Origin: G963678255 sp963678255
Lineage (GTDB): Bacteria; Cloacimonadota; Cloacimonadia; Cloacimonadales; WRIO01
Assembly: GCA_963678255.2 (NCBI GenBank)
Contig: OY782778.1
Location: 496,001-560,000 of the forward strand
DNA length: 64,000 nt
Reading direction: 5' to 3'
The notes under the pieces were generated by a model that did not search any database, was not told the DNA's origin, and was given only the letters and a program-made list of their open reading frames with translations. The number at the start of each line of letters is the position of its first letter. Positions within the stretch are counted from its first letter, which is position 1. A program made the translations under genes and the position numbers. Shown piece after piece: positions 55,001-62,840 of this stretch.

Positions 55001-55701
55001 AAATCCTCAGAATGATCATGAATGATGACAGGAGATATCCCTTGGAAGGAATTATGATCGTGCAAGCGACGATCTAGGCAAATAACTTTTGTACAATGCT
55101 TTTTAAGTCTATCAAGATCATGAGAGACAGCAATAATCGTTTTTCCTGATTGATGTAAATCTTCCAATAGCTCATAGAAACTTTTAATTCCTTTTTTATC
55201 AATCCCAGCTTCAGGTTCATCAAGAAAGATATATTTTGATTCAGTTGCTAAAGCACGTGCTAAAAGTACTCTTTGAAACTCACCCCCAGAAAGAGAGCTG
55301 ATCATATGTTGAGCCAGATGTTCTCCATTAACCATTTTCAGAGCATTAATAACAATATCATGATCGTTATTAGTAAAGGATTTGAAGAGTTTTTTATGAA
55401 AGAATCTCCCCATAAGAACTAAGTCAGATACTTTCATGGGGAAGTCAGGGTTAATATCTTCATTTTGAGGCAGATACCCGATTTGATTATTTTTTAAGTA
55501 ATCGTAATGACTAACGCCATCAATAGTTATTTTACCACTTTGTAAAGGGATTAAATTGAGCATACTTTTTAACAAGGTGGATTTTCCAGCACCGTTTGGT
55601 CCGATAATAACAGCGAATTCCCCTTTATCAATAATTAAATTGATAGACTCAAGGATGGTTTTTGATCTGACAATAAAATTCAAATCATTGATAACAATCA
55701 T
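54994..55701 (-). CDS. znuC: Zinc ABC transporter ATPase
   Basis: A 235-residue ATPase: Walker A GPNGAGKST, Q-loop IGYLPQ, signature LSGGEFQR, Walker B YIFLDEPEAGID and H-loop VSHD. A His-containing tail (LHDHNSFQGISPVIIHDHSED) follows the nucleotide-binding domain and may bind metal. It overlaps the binding-protein gene by 4 bp and the permease gene by 7 bp. Confidence 0.92.
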   Translation of the reverse strand: MIVINDLNFIVRSKTILESINLIIDKGEFAVIIGPNGAGKSTLLKSMLNLIPLQSGKITIDGVSHYDYLKNNQIGYLPQNEDINPDFPMKVSDLVLMGRFFHKKLFKSFTNNDHDIVINALKMVNGEHLAQHMISSLSGGEFQRVLLARALATESKYIFLDEPEAGIDKKGIKSFYELLEDLHQSGKTIIAVSHDLDRLKKHCTKVICLDRRLHDHNSFQGISPVIIHDHSEDLC

Positions 55702-56606
55702 GATAAACCCTGTTTTAATACTTCCCAGTTTTTTTCTAGAAATTCAATGATATTATTCACATCGATAGTAGATCCTAGCGGGTCATATTTAATTACTTTT
55801 AGATTAAATTCTTTAGCAATGATTTCAGCGGGTTTAGGATTTAACTGTGGTTCAATAAGAACGGCTTTAACTTTAAATTGTTTAATGATATTACCAATAT
55901 TGACCATATCAGCAGGGCTGGGTTCTTTTCCAGGGAATTGTTCAATCACTCCAGCAGAATAGATATGATATCTTTGATTAAAGTAAGCAAAGGAATCGTG
56001 GAAAAACAGCATATTAGCGTTTTTATAGTTTTTTCTTTCGGAAGAGATTTTATCATCAAGAGCAGAGATTTCTTTAATAAACAGAGACAAATTATTATCG
56101 AAGAAAGCTTTATTTTCAGGCATATCAGAGTTTAGTTTTTGGACAATTCCCTGAGCTATTTTGATGAGAAATTGAGGATTTGTCCAAATATGAGGATTCC
56201 CTGTAGGATGATCATGGTCAGAATCAGAATGGTGTTCATCTTCATCAATAATAAAAAGATCATTGGAAATAAATTCACTAGTAATGAGGTGTTTAGTTTT
56301 AAATTCAATAAAGATTTTATCAAAGCTTTTTTCAAGATTCATCCCATTAGAGATAATCAGATCAGAATTATTAAGTAACTTAACATCAGCGGGTAAAGGC
56401 GAGTAGGTATGAGGAGAAGCGTTTGTTGGTATGAGAGTCATGACATCAGCTTTGTCACCCACAAGTTGTTTAACCAGTAATTCATAGGGATAGATACTGG
56501 TAATAATTTGATATTTTTTGTGTTCAACAGTTTTTTGTTGGCAGGCAGAGATAATCAATAAAGAGATAATTAACAGAATTACACTAGTGTTTTTTACAGT
56601 TTTCAC
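55698..56606 (-). CDS. znuA: Zinc-binding lipoprotein of ABC transporter
   Basis: A 302-residue cluster A-I solute-binding protein. The lipobox LIISAC puts the lipidated Cys at residue 22. Metal-binding landmarks are the first His in NASPHTYSPLPAD, a His/Asp-rich loop (DEDEHHSDSDHDH) just before NPHIWTNPQF, and FFHDSFAYF. The His-rich loop is characteristic of zinc-specific ZnuA proteins and probably captures Zn2+ at low concentration. It overlaps the regulator gene by 23 bp, so the two are translationally coupled. Confidence 0.92.
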   Translation of the reverse strand: MKTVKNTSVILLIISLLIISACQQKTVEHKKYQIITSIYPYELLVKQLVGDKADVMTLIPTNASPHTYSPLPADVKLLNNSDLIISNGMNLEKSFDKIFIEFKTKHLITSEFISNDLFIIDEDEHHSDSDHDHPTGNPHIWTNPQFLIKIAQGIVQKLNSDMPENKAFFDNNLSLFIKEISALDDKISSERKNYKNANMLFFHDSFAYFNQRYHIYSAGVIEQFPGKEPSPADMVNIGNIIKQFKVKAVLIEPQLNPKPAEIIAKEFNLKVIKYDPLGSTIDVNNIIEFLEKNWEVLKQGLS

Positions 56607-57012
56607 AAAGACCTCCTAATAAGATTTTTAGTTCATTTACTTGAGAATTTGAAGTATAAGAAGCGAGTCTGAGAAAGTCATCTACGCTTAATTTTTCAAG
56701 ACAAAAGATTTTATGGCAGTTCTCACAAATAAAATGCGGGTGAATGGGATTGTGTTGGCAAGCCATTTCAAAGTATTGTTTCCCATCGTTTTCTGCAATA
56801 ATACGAATAATTCCAGATTCATGCATAAGATTAATAAAGCGATAGATCGTCACTAAATCAGAAGGCTTTTTATGCAAGAGACTTTCATAAATATATTGAA
56901 CAGTGAAAGGATGATTGTTTTCAATGATTTGGTCAAGGATAGCAATTCTTTGTTTAGTTATTCTCAGGTTAAGTTTTTTAAATATATCCATACTAAGGCA
57001 TTTATCATTCAT
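56584..57012 (-). CDS. zur: Fur-family zinc uptake regulator
   Basis: A 142-residue Fur-type repressor. A winged helix (LRITKQRIAILDQIIENNHP, then HPFTVQYIYESL) with DLVTIYRFINLMHESGII is followed by the metal site region CQHNPIHPHFICENCHKIFC. A second CxxC lies at the end (GLCENCKKH), making the structural Zn(Cys)4 site. First gene of the znu operon, with GGAGG and a TATAAT-containing palindrome upstream. Zinc specificity is inferred from the neighbours. Confidence 0.88.
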   Translation of the reverse strand: MNDKCLSMDIFKKLNLRITKQRIAILDQIIENNHPFTVQYIYESLLHKKPSDLVTIYRFINLMHESGIIRIIAENDGKQYFEMACQHNPIHPHFICENCHKIFCLEKLSVDDFLRLASYTSNSQVNELKILLGGLCENCKKH

Positions 57013-57030
57013 ACCACCTCCATAAATTAG

Positions 57031-57046
57031 GAATTATAATTAATTC
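57031..57046 (-). promoter_or_regulatory. Possible Zur/Fur operator palindrome
   Basis: GAATTA-TAAT-TAATTC is a perfect 6-4-6 palindrome 19 bp upstream of the zur start. It overlaps a TATAAT (57033-57038, minus strand) that could be the -10 box, the right place for autorepression. No good -35 was found. The AT-rich background makes chance palindromes plausible. Confidence 0.4.
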
Positions 57047-57153
57047 TTCAGAAAACAATATATATTCAAGCAGATATTTTGGCAAGTTTTTTTGATAATC
57101 ATTTGCATAAAGCAGATTTGAAATAATGCAAAGAAAAAGTTAACATATAAATA

Positions 57154-57181
57154 TTGACAATAAAACTACATTAAGTAAAAT
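57154..57181 (+). promoter_or_regulatory. Promoter of orphan response regulator
   Basis: TTGACA (57154-57159), 16-bp spacer, TAAAAT (57176-57181). A GGAGGA ribosome binding site precedes the ATG at 57200. Confidence 0.68.
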
Positions 57182-57199
57182 AAGTTTTTCGGAGGAATC

Positions 57200-57799
57200 A
57201 TGAGTAAAGCAAAAGTTTTAATTGTAGAAGATGACATTATTACATCAATGGATTTAAAACGTCGGTTGTTAAGGTTAAATTATCAGGTATTGGGTGTTTT
57301 GACTCGAGGTGAGGATGTATTAATACAGATAGACAGTTTGAATCCAGATATAGTTTTGATGGATATTATGTTGGAGGGTGCTTTAGATGGTATTGACACA
57401 GCATCGCAGCTTCACAAGAACTCAGAAATTCCTATCATATTTTTAACAACCTTAGTTGATAATGACACATTTGAACGTGCTAAGATAACAGAGCCTTTTG
57501 CCTATATCATCAAACCAACATTAGACAGAGAATTGCAGATAAATATTGAAATTGCTTTATACAAAGCAAGGATTGAAAAAGAGCGAAATCTTTTACTAAA
57601 ACAATTACAGGAACAGCAGCAAAAGATAAAGGAACTTTCAGGATTGATACCGATCTGTTCATCTTGTAAGAAAATAAGAGATGATGAAGGTTATTGGCAT
57701 CAGGTAGAAGAATATATCAGACAACATTCAAAGGCAGAATTTACTCATAGTTTATGTCCGAGTTGTTCCAAGACATTATATCCAGATTTAGTTGATTAG
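57200..57799 (+). CDS. Response regulator with receiver, coiled coil and CxxC tail
   Basis: A 199-residue protein. A receiver domain (about 5-120) has acidic pair ED/DD at residues 10-12, phospho-acceptor Asp55 (IVLMDIMLEG), a TT motif (FLTTLVD) and Lys in YIIKPT. A coiled coil (about 125-145) leads to a short C-terminal domain with CSSCKKIRDDEGYW and LCPSCSK, likely a zinc-binding pair. This tail is common on orphan regulators paired with PAS-type kinases and is not DNA-binding. It is a candidate partner for the two hybrid kinases of this window, but the distance makes that speculative. It overlaps convergent gmhB by 4 bp. Confidence 0.88.
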   Translation: MSKAKVLIVEDDIITSMDLKRRLLRLNYQVLGVLTRGEDVLIQIDSLNPDIVLMDIMLEGALDGIDTASQLHKNSEIPIIFLTTLVDNDTFERAKITEPFAYIIKPTLDRELQINIEIALYKARIEKERNLLLKQLQEQQQKIKELSGLIPICSSCKKIRDDEGYWHQVEEYIRQHSKAEFTHSLCPSCSKTLYPDLVD

Positions 57800-58377
57800 C
57801 CTTTTTGTTTTTCTAGCAGAAGGATTAAATCAACAGCAGATTGAAGAGTTTGAGCAATATAGTCAGGTTGTACAATCCAAGACTTTCTCTTTTTAAGTGT
57901 ATCTTGACCATTACCAGTTAAAACAAGAATAGTTTTTAAACCACTTTTTTTACCAAATTGAATATCAGCAGATTTATCACCAATCATATAGGATTCAGAG
58001 GATTTAAAATCGAAATCTTTCTTTGCTTGTAAAAACATACCAATGCCAGGTTTTCTTAAATCAGAATGAATGTTATACGGTTCTACGCAACCCTTTTCAT
58101 GATAAGGGCAAGTATAGATTTTATCTATAATAGCTATTTCTAACAGGAGTAATTCATTCATTTTTTGATGTATTTTATCGAGATCATCAAAAGTAAAATA
58201 TCCTCTGGCAATGCCAGATTGATTAGAAACGAGAACAACTTTAAAACTGGCATCATTTAGTTTTTTAATAGCTTTAGCAGAAAAATCAAAAAGAGTAAAT
58301 TCATCAGGATGTTTGATATATCCAAATTTATCAGGATTTAAAGTACCATCTCGATCGAGAAATACAATTTTATCCAA
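57796..58377 (-). CDS. gmhB: D-glycero-D-manno-heptose 1,7-bisphosphate 7-phosphatase
   Basis: A 193-residue HAD-superfamily phosphatase. The nucleophile motif is FLDRDGTLN (Asp8, Asp10), then VVLVSNQSGIARG, the zinc-like loop CPYHEKGC, RKPGIGM (Lys) and MIGDKSADIQFG. It makes heptose 1-phosphate for ADP-heptose and LPS inner core. The start codon is TTG, two bases after the lptD stop, with only a weak ribosome binding site; no better internal start exists, so translation is probably coupled to lptD. Its neighbour is the LPS exporter, giving a small LPS operon. Confidence 0.9.
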   Translation of the reverse strand: MDKIVFLDRDGTLNPDKFGYIKHPDEFTLFDFSAKAIKKLNDASFKVVLVSNQSGIARGYFTFDDLDKIHQKMNELLLLEIAIIDKIYTCPYHEKGCVEPYNIHSDLRKPGIGMFLQAKKDFDFKSSESYMIGDKSADIQFGKKSGLKTILVLTGNGQDTLKKRKSWIVQPDYIAQTLQSAVDLILLLEKQKG

Positions 58378-58379
58378 GA

Positions 58380-60740
58380 TTATTTATGATCCGTAGTTTG
58401 TAATTTTAGAGAATCAGGAAGTTTGATATTAAGAAGAACAATACGATAATCCCAGAAATCAGCGCTTTTTGAATAAGCGAAAGTCAATTTCCAGCAATGT
58501 AGGTCACGAACAACGTTGATAGTTTGAGAGATTAATTCATGTTTGTTTAGATCAATATAGTTGGAATAATTTAAAGACCAGTTTGTTGTTAATTTCATTA
58601 CGGCATTTGATCTGAGATTGGTAGTATTGTAATTATTAATTTTATCTTTACTGTAATCATAAGAAAAATTTAAAATCCAATTACCTGGTTGTTCGAGTTT
58701 ATTAAGTTGTTCAATAGATTCGACAATATTTTCCTGAATTCCAGTGCTATCAGTTAATGCAAATAGCTTTTTTGTAACAAAATCATTTTTCTCTCTGGTG
58801 AAATAGTCGTGATAAGTAGCATTTCCTGATATACCGAGACCAAGAGTTAATCGCCAGGAATTAATATTAAAATCATAAGGATCTTGATAAGCATCGAAAC
58901 TTTGAGAAGGGCTGATCTTAATAATACCCTCGTAAGTGCCAGCATTGAGAGATAAGCTGTGATTAATAGTGTTCCAAGGCTTATTTTTATTCTCAAAATT
59001 ATATCCAGAACCAGATCTGAGAACAATAAAATCATTTAATGTTTTCTTTTCTTCGGGTTTTTCAGATCTAAGTTTAAGTTGCCATTTTTGTTCAAGACCG
59101 AAGGTTGCAGAGGAAGCTTTTTTGGAAGCGCTGACTGAAACGCCACTAAAACTGTATAAATCAGAGTTTTCCTTACTAAAATCAGGACTCCAAGAATATC
59201 CAACAGAAGGTGTAACAATATGTCTAACAGCAGTAATAGATCCTTTTTGGAATTTTCTTATTCCGTAGAGAGAAAAGGACAACGAATGACTATTGTTATA
59301 AGAATAACCATGAGCCAGTTTTTTATTAAATTTATCACGATCAATCACGATTTCGGATAGAGAGAAAGATGTGCCATATTTTAACCAACTAAAAAACGAT
59401 TTATTCCAACTTAAACCGACACTTTGTCTGATACCGCTGTGATGTTCATTGATGTACACACCAGCAGTATCTCTCGAACTTTGATAGAAGATATCGCTAA
59501 AACTAGGGTTTTTTTCTTTAATTTGTCCGATGTGAGTCGCATATCCCTGCCAGGAGTACGAGAAATTTTTCCACCACAAGTCTTGTTTTTTTAAACTATC
59601 AGAAGGTGTGTAAAAGAGTTCATAAACTGGTTTAGAGGGTAAGCTATACGAGGCAGAGGGGAGAGTGATGCTTTTAACTTTATTGATTAGATCATCAGTA
59701 TAAGAGCCAGAGACATACATAGTACTGCTGTTAAAGGGCTTTCTGTAAGAAATAGAAGAAGTAATGCTCTGTTGCAAGCGCTTATTGATATCAGTCTCTC
59801 CGTTCCAAACCTGCCTACTGGAAGCAAAGTCTAGATTTATAGAGAGAGAAGATTTATCTCTAAAGGTTTGGTTGTGTCTTTCTGTAAAATTCCATTCATA
59901 GGAATAGACATCAGGGCCATTGATATATTTTCTAATAATAGTATTTAAGCGTCCATCGTAATCATATCTTTTCTTATAAGGGAGATCAATTTCAGAACGC
60001 CAACCAGATTTTTCCATAAAATCAAAGGAGGTGGTAATATCTGTGTAATCATTTATAATATAGAAAAAGGCAATATTTTTTAAGTATTTACCATCAGACG
60101 GGTTATACCCTGGTTCAGGGATAAGAATGCCAGTATGTCTTCCTTTTCGGATGCTAAAAGCAGCAAAAGGCAAACCCATAACTGGTAGATGATTTACATA
60201 AAAGAAAACAGGGCGTCCTACCACCATATTATCTCTATAAATTCTCATACGATGTGCTCTAATGTCAAAATGGGGTTCTTTATCATCACAGGTTGTATAA
60301 ATACCATCATCAACATCAAAGACTTTATCACCAACTTTTCTTAAGTTTGAGCCATAATAAAACCCAAGATCAAATTGACTAGCGCCATTTAAGACATAAC
60401 CAGTTTTTGTGTTCATGTCATAGAAAACTTGTTCACCAATCACTAATTGATCCCCGTCTTTCATGACAACTTTACCCATAGCGTTAGATTGTTCTTTATC
60501 AAAATTAATATAAATAGAGTCTGAGGATATTGTAGAATTACCATAGAGAATTTTAGCTGAGCCAAGAAGTTTAAGTTGTTGCAAGTTCATATAATAGCTA
60601 ATACTATCCGCTTGATAAGATAAAGAATCATCAAGAATCACCTGACTACTAAGCGAGTCTTTTATACTGGTAATTGTCTGAGCAGATATGGCAGATATCA
60701 CCATAACAAATACAGACAAGAGCAATACTTTTAATTTCAT
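58380..60740 (-). CDS. lptD: LPS-assembly protein LptD
   Basis: A 786-residue outer-membrane LPS translocon. A signal peptide (LLLSVFVMVISAISA) precedes an OstA/LptA-like beta-jellyroll (about 35-190: ADSISYYMNLQQLKLLGSAK, IYINFDKEQSNAMGKVVMKD, GIYTTCDDKEPHF). The large beta-barrel follows, with PVFFYVNHLPVMGLPFAAFS, the typical 'P.f.y..N.P....P...' entry and GRHTGILIPEPGYNPSDG. The chain is long and tyrosine-rich, as in FCB-group LptD. It accepts LPS from LptA/C and inserts it into the outer leaflet; the partner LptE is not seen. Together with gmhB it indicates that this organism makes heptose-containing LPS. Confidence 0.88.
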   Translation of the reverse strand: MKLKVLLLSVFVMVISAISAQTITSIKDSLSSQVILDDSLSYQADSISYYMNLQQLKLLGSAKILYGNSTISSDSIYINFDKEQSNAMGKVVMKDGDQLVIGEQVFYDMNTKTGYVLNGASQFDLGFYYGSNLRKVGDKVFDVDDGIYTTCDDKEPHFDIRAHRMRIYRDNMVVGRPVFFYVNHLPVMGLPFAAFSIRKGRHTGILIPEPGYNPSDGKYLKNIAFFYIINDYTDITTSFDFMEKSGWRSEIDLPYKKRYDYDGRLNTIIRKYINGPDVYSYEWNFTERHNQTFRDKSSLSINLDFASSRQVWNGETDINKRLQQSITSSISYRKPFNSSTMYVSGSYTDDLINKVKSITLPSASYSLPSKPVYELFYTPSDSLKKQDLWWKNFSYSWQGYATHIGQIKEKNPSFSDIFYQSSRDTAGVYINEHHSGIRQSVGLSWNKSFFSWLKYGTSFSLSEIVIDRDKFNKKLAHGYSYNNSHSLSFSLYGIRKFQKGSITAVRHIVTPSVGYSWSPDFSKENSDLYSFSGVSVSASKKASSATFGLEQKWQLKLRSEKPEEKKTLNDFIVLRSGSGYNFENKNKPWNTINHSLSLNAGTYEGIIKISPSQSFDAYQDPYDFNINSWRLTLGLGISGNATYHDYFTREKNDFVTKKLFALTDSTGIQENIVESIEQLNKLEQPGNWILNFSYDYSKDKINNYNTTNLRSNAVMKLTTNWSLNYSNYIDLNKHELISQTINVVRDLHCWKLTFAYSKSADFWDYRIVLLNIKLPDSLKLQTTDHK

Positions 60741-60777
60741 ACAATCCTTTATTTTAACAAACTACACTACATTATCA

Positions 60778-60804
60778 ATTTTAATTTTAATAAGTCTCTG
60801 TCAA
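60778..60804 (-). promoter_or_regulatory. Promoter of lptD-gmhB
   Basis: On the minus strand TTGACA (60799-60804), 15-bp spacer, TAAAAT (60778-60783), about 38 bp before the lptD start. It begins right after the terminator of the upstream macAB operon. Confidence 0.5.
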
Positions 60805-60805
60805 G

Positions 60806-60837
60806 TAAAAACAAAAAGCAGGAGTATAAACTCCTGC
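60806..60837 (-). terminator. Rho-independent terminator of the macAB operon
   Basis: On the minus strand GCAGGAGT-ttat-ACTCCTGC is a perfect 8-bp stem (60818-60837) followed by TTTTTGTTTTTAC. It lies about 30 bp after the permease stop. Confidence 0.9.
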
Positions 60838-60867
60838 CTGAAGAAAGAATTTTGAATAAAAAGTTAA

Positions 60868-62082
60868 CTATTCATAACGCAAGGCATCGATAAGATTTAG
60901 GTTAGCAGCTTTTTTAGCTGGATACCAACCAAAGAAGACTCCAATCGCTCCAGAGAAGCCAACGGATATGATCACAGACCAAAGGGTAATGCTAGTATTC
61001 CATTTCATAAAATGACCAACGATAGTTGAACAGATATAACCTAGAATAATTCCTATAATACCTCCCAGAATACTAATCATAACTGCTTCAATGATGAATT
61101 GCATTAAAACGTCTTTTTTATTAGCGCCAACAGCCATTCTCAGTCCAATTTCTTTAATTCTTTCAGTAACAGAGACAAGCATGATATTCATGATACCAAT
61201 ACCACCGACTAAAAGAGAGATCCCGGCAATTGAAGCCAGTAGAATTGTAAGTGTATTAGAAACACTTTTTGATGTTTCGGCAATATCTGTTTGAGATCTG
61301 ATCATAAAATCATCTTCAGTAGCCGTTTTACTTCTCCCCAAAAGGTAGCTTTTAATATCATTTTGCACCTTAGTAATTTTTTCTTTAGAAACAGCCGAGA
61401 CAATAATTGTAACCATTGGCTGCCAATGCCCAGATAATCGGCTTTGAACCGTAGTATAAGGAGCAATAATCATATCATCTTGGTCGTTTCCCATAGCGTT
61501 TTGACCTTTAGATTTGAGGACACCAACTACTTTAAGGGGAACACTTCGGACCCGGATAATTTTACCAATAGGGTCATCATTGGGGAAAATATTGATTGCA
61601 ACAGTTTTACCTAAGACGCAAACTTTTGAACCTGAACGAACATCACTGGAAGAGAATAATTCTCCTGATTCAATTTCAAAATTTCTAATATCAAAGAATT
61701 CCACATCAACTCCATTAACACTGGTACGCCAATTATAAGACTGATATTTAATTTGTCCGCCAGTTCTTAAAACAGGTGAGGCATATAGAATTCCATCAAC
61801 TTCTTGTTTAAAGGTTTCAGCATCTGATACTTTAAGGGAGCTTCCCGACCCTGCTTCAGATCGAGCACCTGAGCGGCTAAAGTTATTTGACATGACATTA
61901 ATGACATTAGTTCCCATAGTATTTATCTGATCGTCGACAATTTTTTTTGCACCTTGACCAATGGCAATCATTGTGATCACAGCTCCAACACCTATGATAA
62001 TACCGAGCATTGTTAAGAAGCTTCTCGTTTTATTTTTCAGCAGGGATTTTATAGCAATTTGCAAGATAGCAAAGATAGACAT
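60868..62082 (-). CDS. MacB-type ABC transporter permease
   Basis: A 404-residue protein. An N-terminal helix (KTRSFLTMLGIIIGVGAVITMIAIG) precedes a MacB_PCD periplasmic domain (about 45-270, with EAGSGSSLKVSDAETF). Three C-terminal helices have VGGIGIMNIMLVSVTERIKEIGLRMAVGA and the ending GWYPAKKAANLNLIDALRYE. This permease works with the ATPase and adaptor directly upstream to export substrates through a TolC-like channel; none is in the window. The frame opens at 62109, but the ATG at 62082 has GAGG five bases ahead and avoids overlap with the ATPase gene. Confidence 0.92.
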   Translation of the reverse strand: MSIFAILQIAIKSLLKNKTRSFLTMLGIIIGVGAVITMIAIGQGAKKIVDDQINTMGTNVINVMSNNFSRSGARSEAGSGSSLKVSDAETFKQEVDGILYASPVLRTGGQIKYQSYNWRTSVNGVDVEFFDIRNFEIESGELFSSSDVRSGSKVCVLGKTVAINIFPNDDPIGKIIRVRSVPLKVVGVLKSKGQNAMGNDQDDMIIAPYTTVQSRLSGHWQPMVTIIVSAVSKEKITKVQNDIKSYLLGRSKTATEDDFMIRSQTDIAETSKSVSNTLTILLASIAGISLLVGGIGIMNIMLVSVTERIKEIGLRMAVGANKKDVLMQFIIEAVMISILGGIIGIILGYICSTIVGHFMKWNTSITLWSVIISVGFSGAIGVFFGWYPAKKAANLNLIDALRYE

Positions 62083-62089
62083 ATTAACC

Positions 62090-62839
62090 TCAATTCTCAT
62101 CATTATCATTTGGTAGATTTTTTAGATCATCCAAAGCGTTTCCAGGTTTAGTGTTTTTAGAATCTGATCTGATTTTACCATCTCTAAAAGTAATCACTCT
62201 TTCAGCGTAATTGGCAATATCATTTTCATGCGTAACTAAAATAATAGTAATTCCCTGTTTATGTAAGGCTTGAAAAACAGCCATAACTTCCATACTGGTT
62301 CTTGTGTCGAGATTTCCAGTGGGTTCATCAGCAAGGAGAAGAACGGGCTCATTAACAATAGCACGAGCAATGGCAACTCTTTGTTGTTGTCCTCCGGAAA
62401 GTTGATTTGGATGATGATTTGCTCTGGAATCAATATTGACAATTTTAAGAGCTTTCATAGCTTTTTCTTTACGATCATGACCTTTCATTTTGGTATGATA
62501 GAGTAAAGGAAGCTCAACATTGTCTAAGGCACTTGTTCTTGGTAGTAAATGAAAAGACTGGAAAACAAAACCGATTTTTTTATTTCTAATTTTAGCAAGG
62601 TCTTCTTCTTTTATATCCTGAATGGAGATCCCATCGAGGATATAAGTACCCTGAGTGGATTTATCTAGGCATCCAATCAAATTCATCAGGGTAGTTTTAC
62701 CAGATCCACTTGCTCCCATGATAGCAATAAATTCACCAGATTTAACTTCCAGATTGACCCCTCTGAGGGCATGCACATCAAAATCACCAAGATGATAAGT
62801 TTTTATGAGGTTTTCGATATGGATAATATTTTGAGACAT
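62090..62839 (-). CDS. MacB-type ABC transporter ATPase
   Basis: A 249-residue ATPase: Walker A GASGSGKTT, Q-loop FVFQSFHLLPR, signature LSGGQQQR, Walker B LLLADEPTGNLD and H-loop VTHE, all intact. The MacB/LolD subfamily pattern 'HALRGVNLEVKSGEFIAIMG' is present. The frame runs back to 62932 inside the adaptor gene, but AGGAGA just before the ATG at 62839 fixes the start one base after the adaptor stop. ATPase and permease are separate polypeptides here, unlike the fused E. coli MacB. Confidence 0.94.
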   Translation of the reverse strand: MSQNIIHIENLIKTYHLGDFDVHALRGVNLEVKSGEFIAIMGASGSGKTTLMNLIGCLDKSTQGTYILDGISIQDIKEEDLAKIRNKKIGFVFQSFHLLPRTSALDNVELPLLYHTKMKGHDRKEKAMKALKIVNIDSRANHHPNQLSGGQQQRVAIARAIVNEPVLLLADEPTGNLDTRTSMEVMAVFQALHKQGITIILVTHENDIANYAERVITFRDGKIRSDSKNTKPGNALDDLKNLPNDNDEN

Positions 62840-62840
62840 T

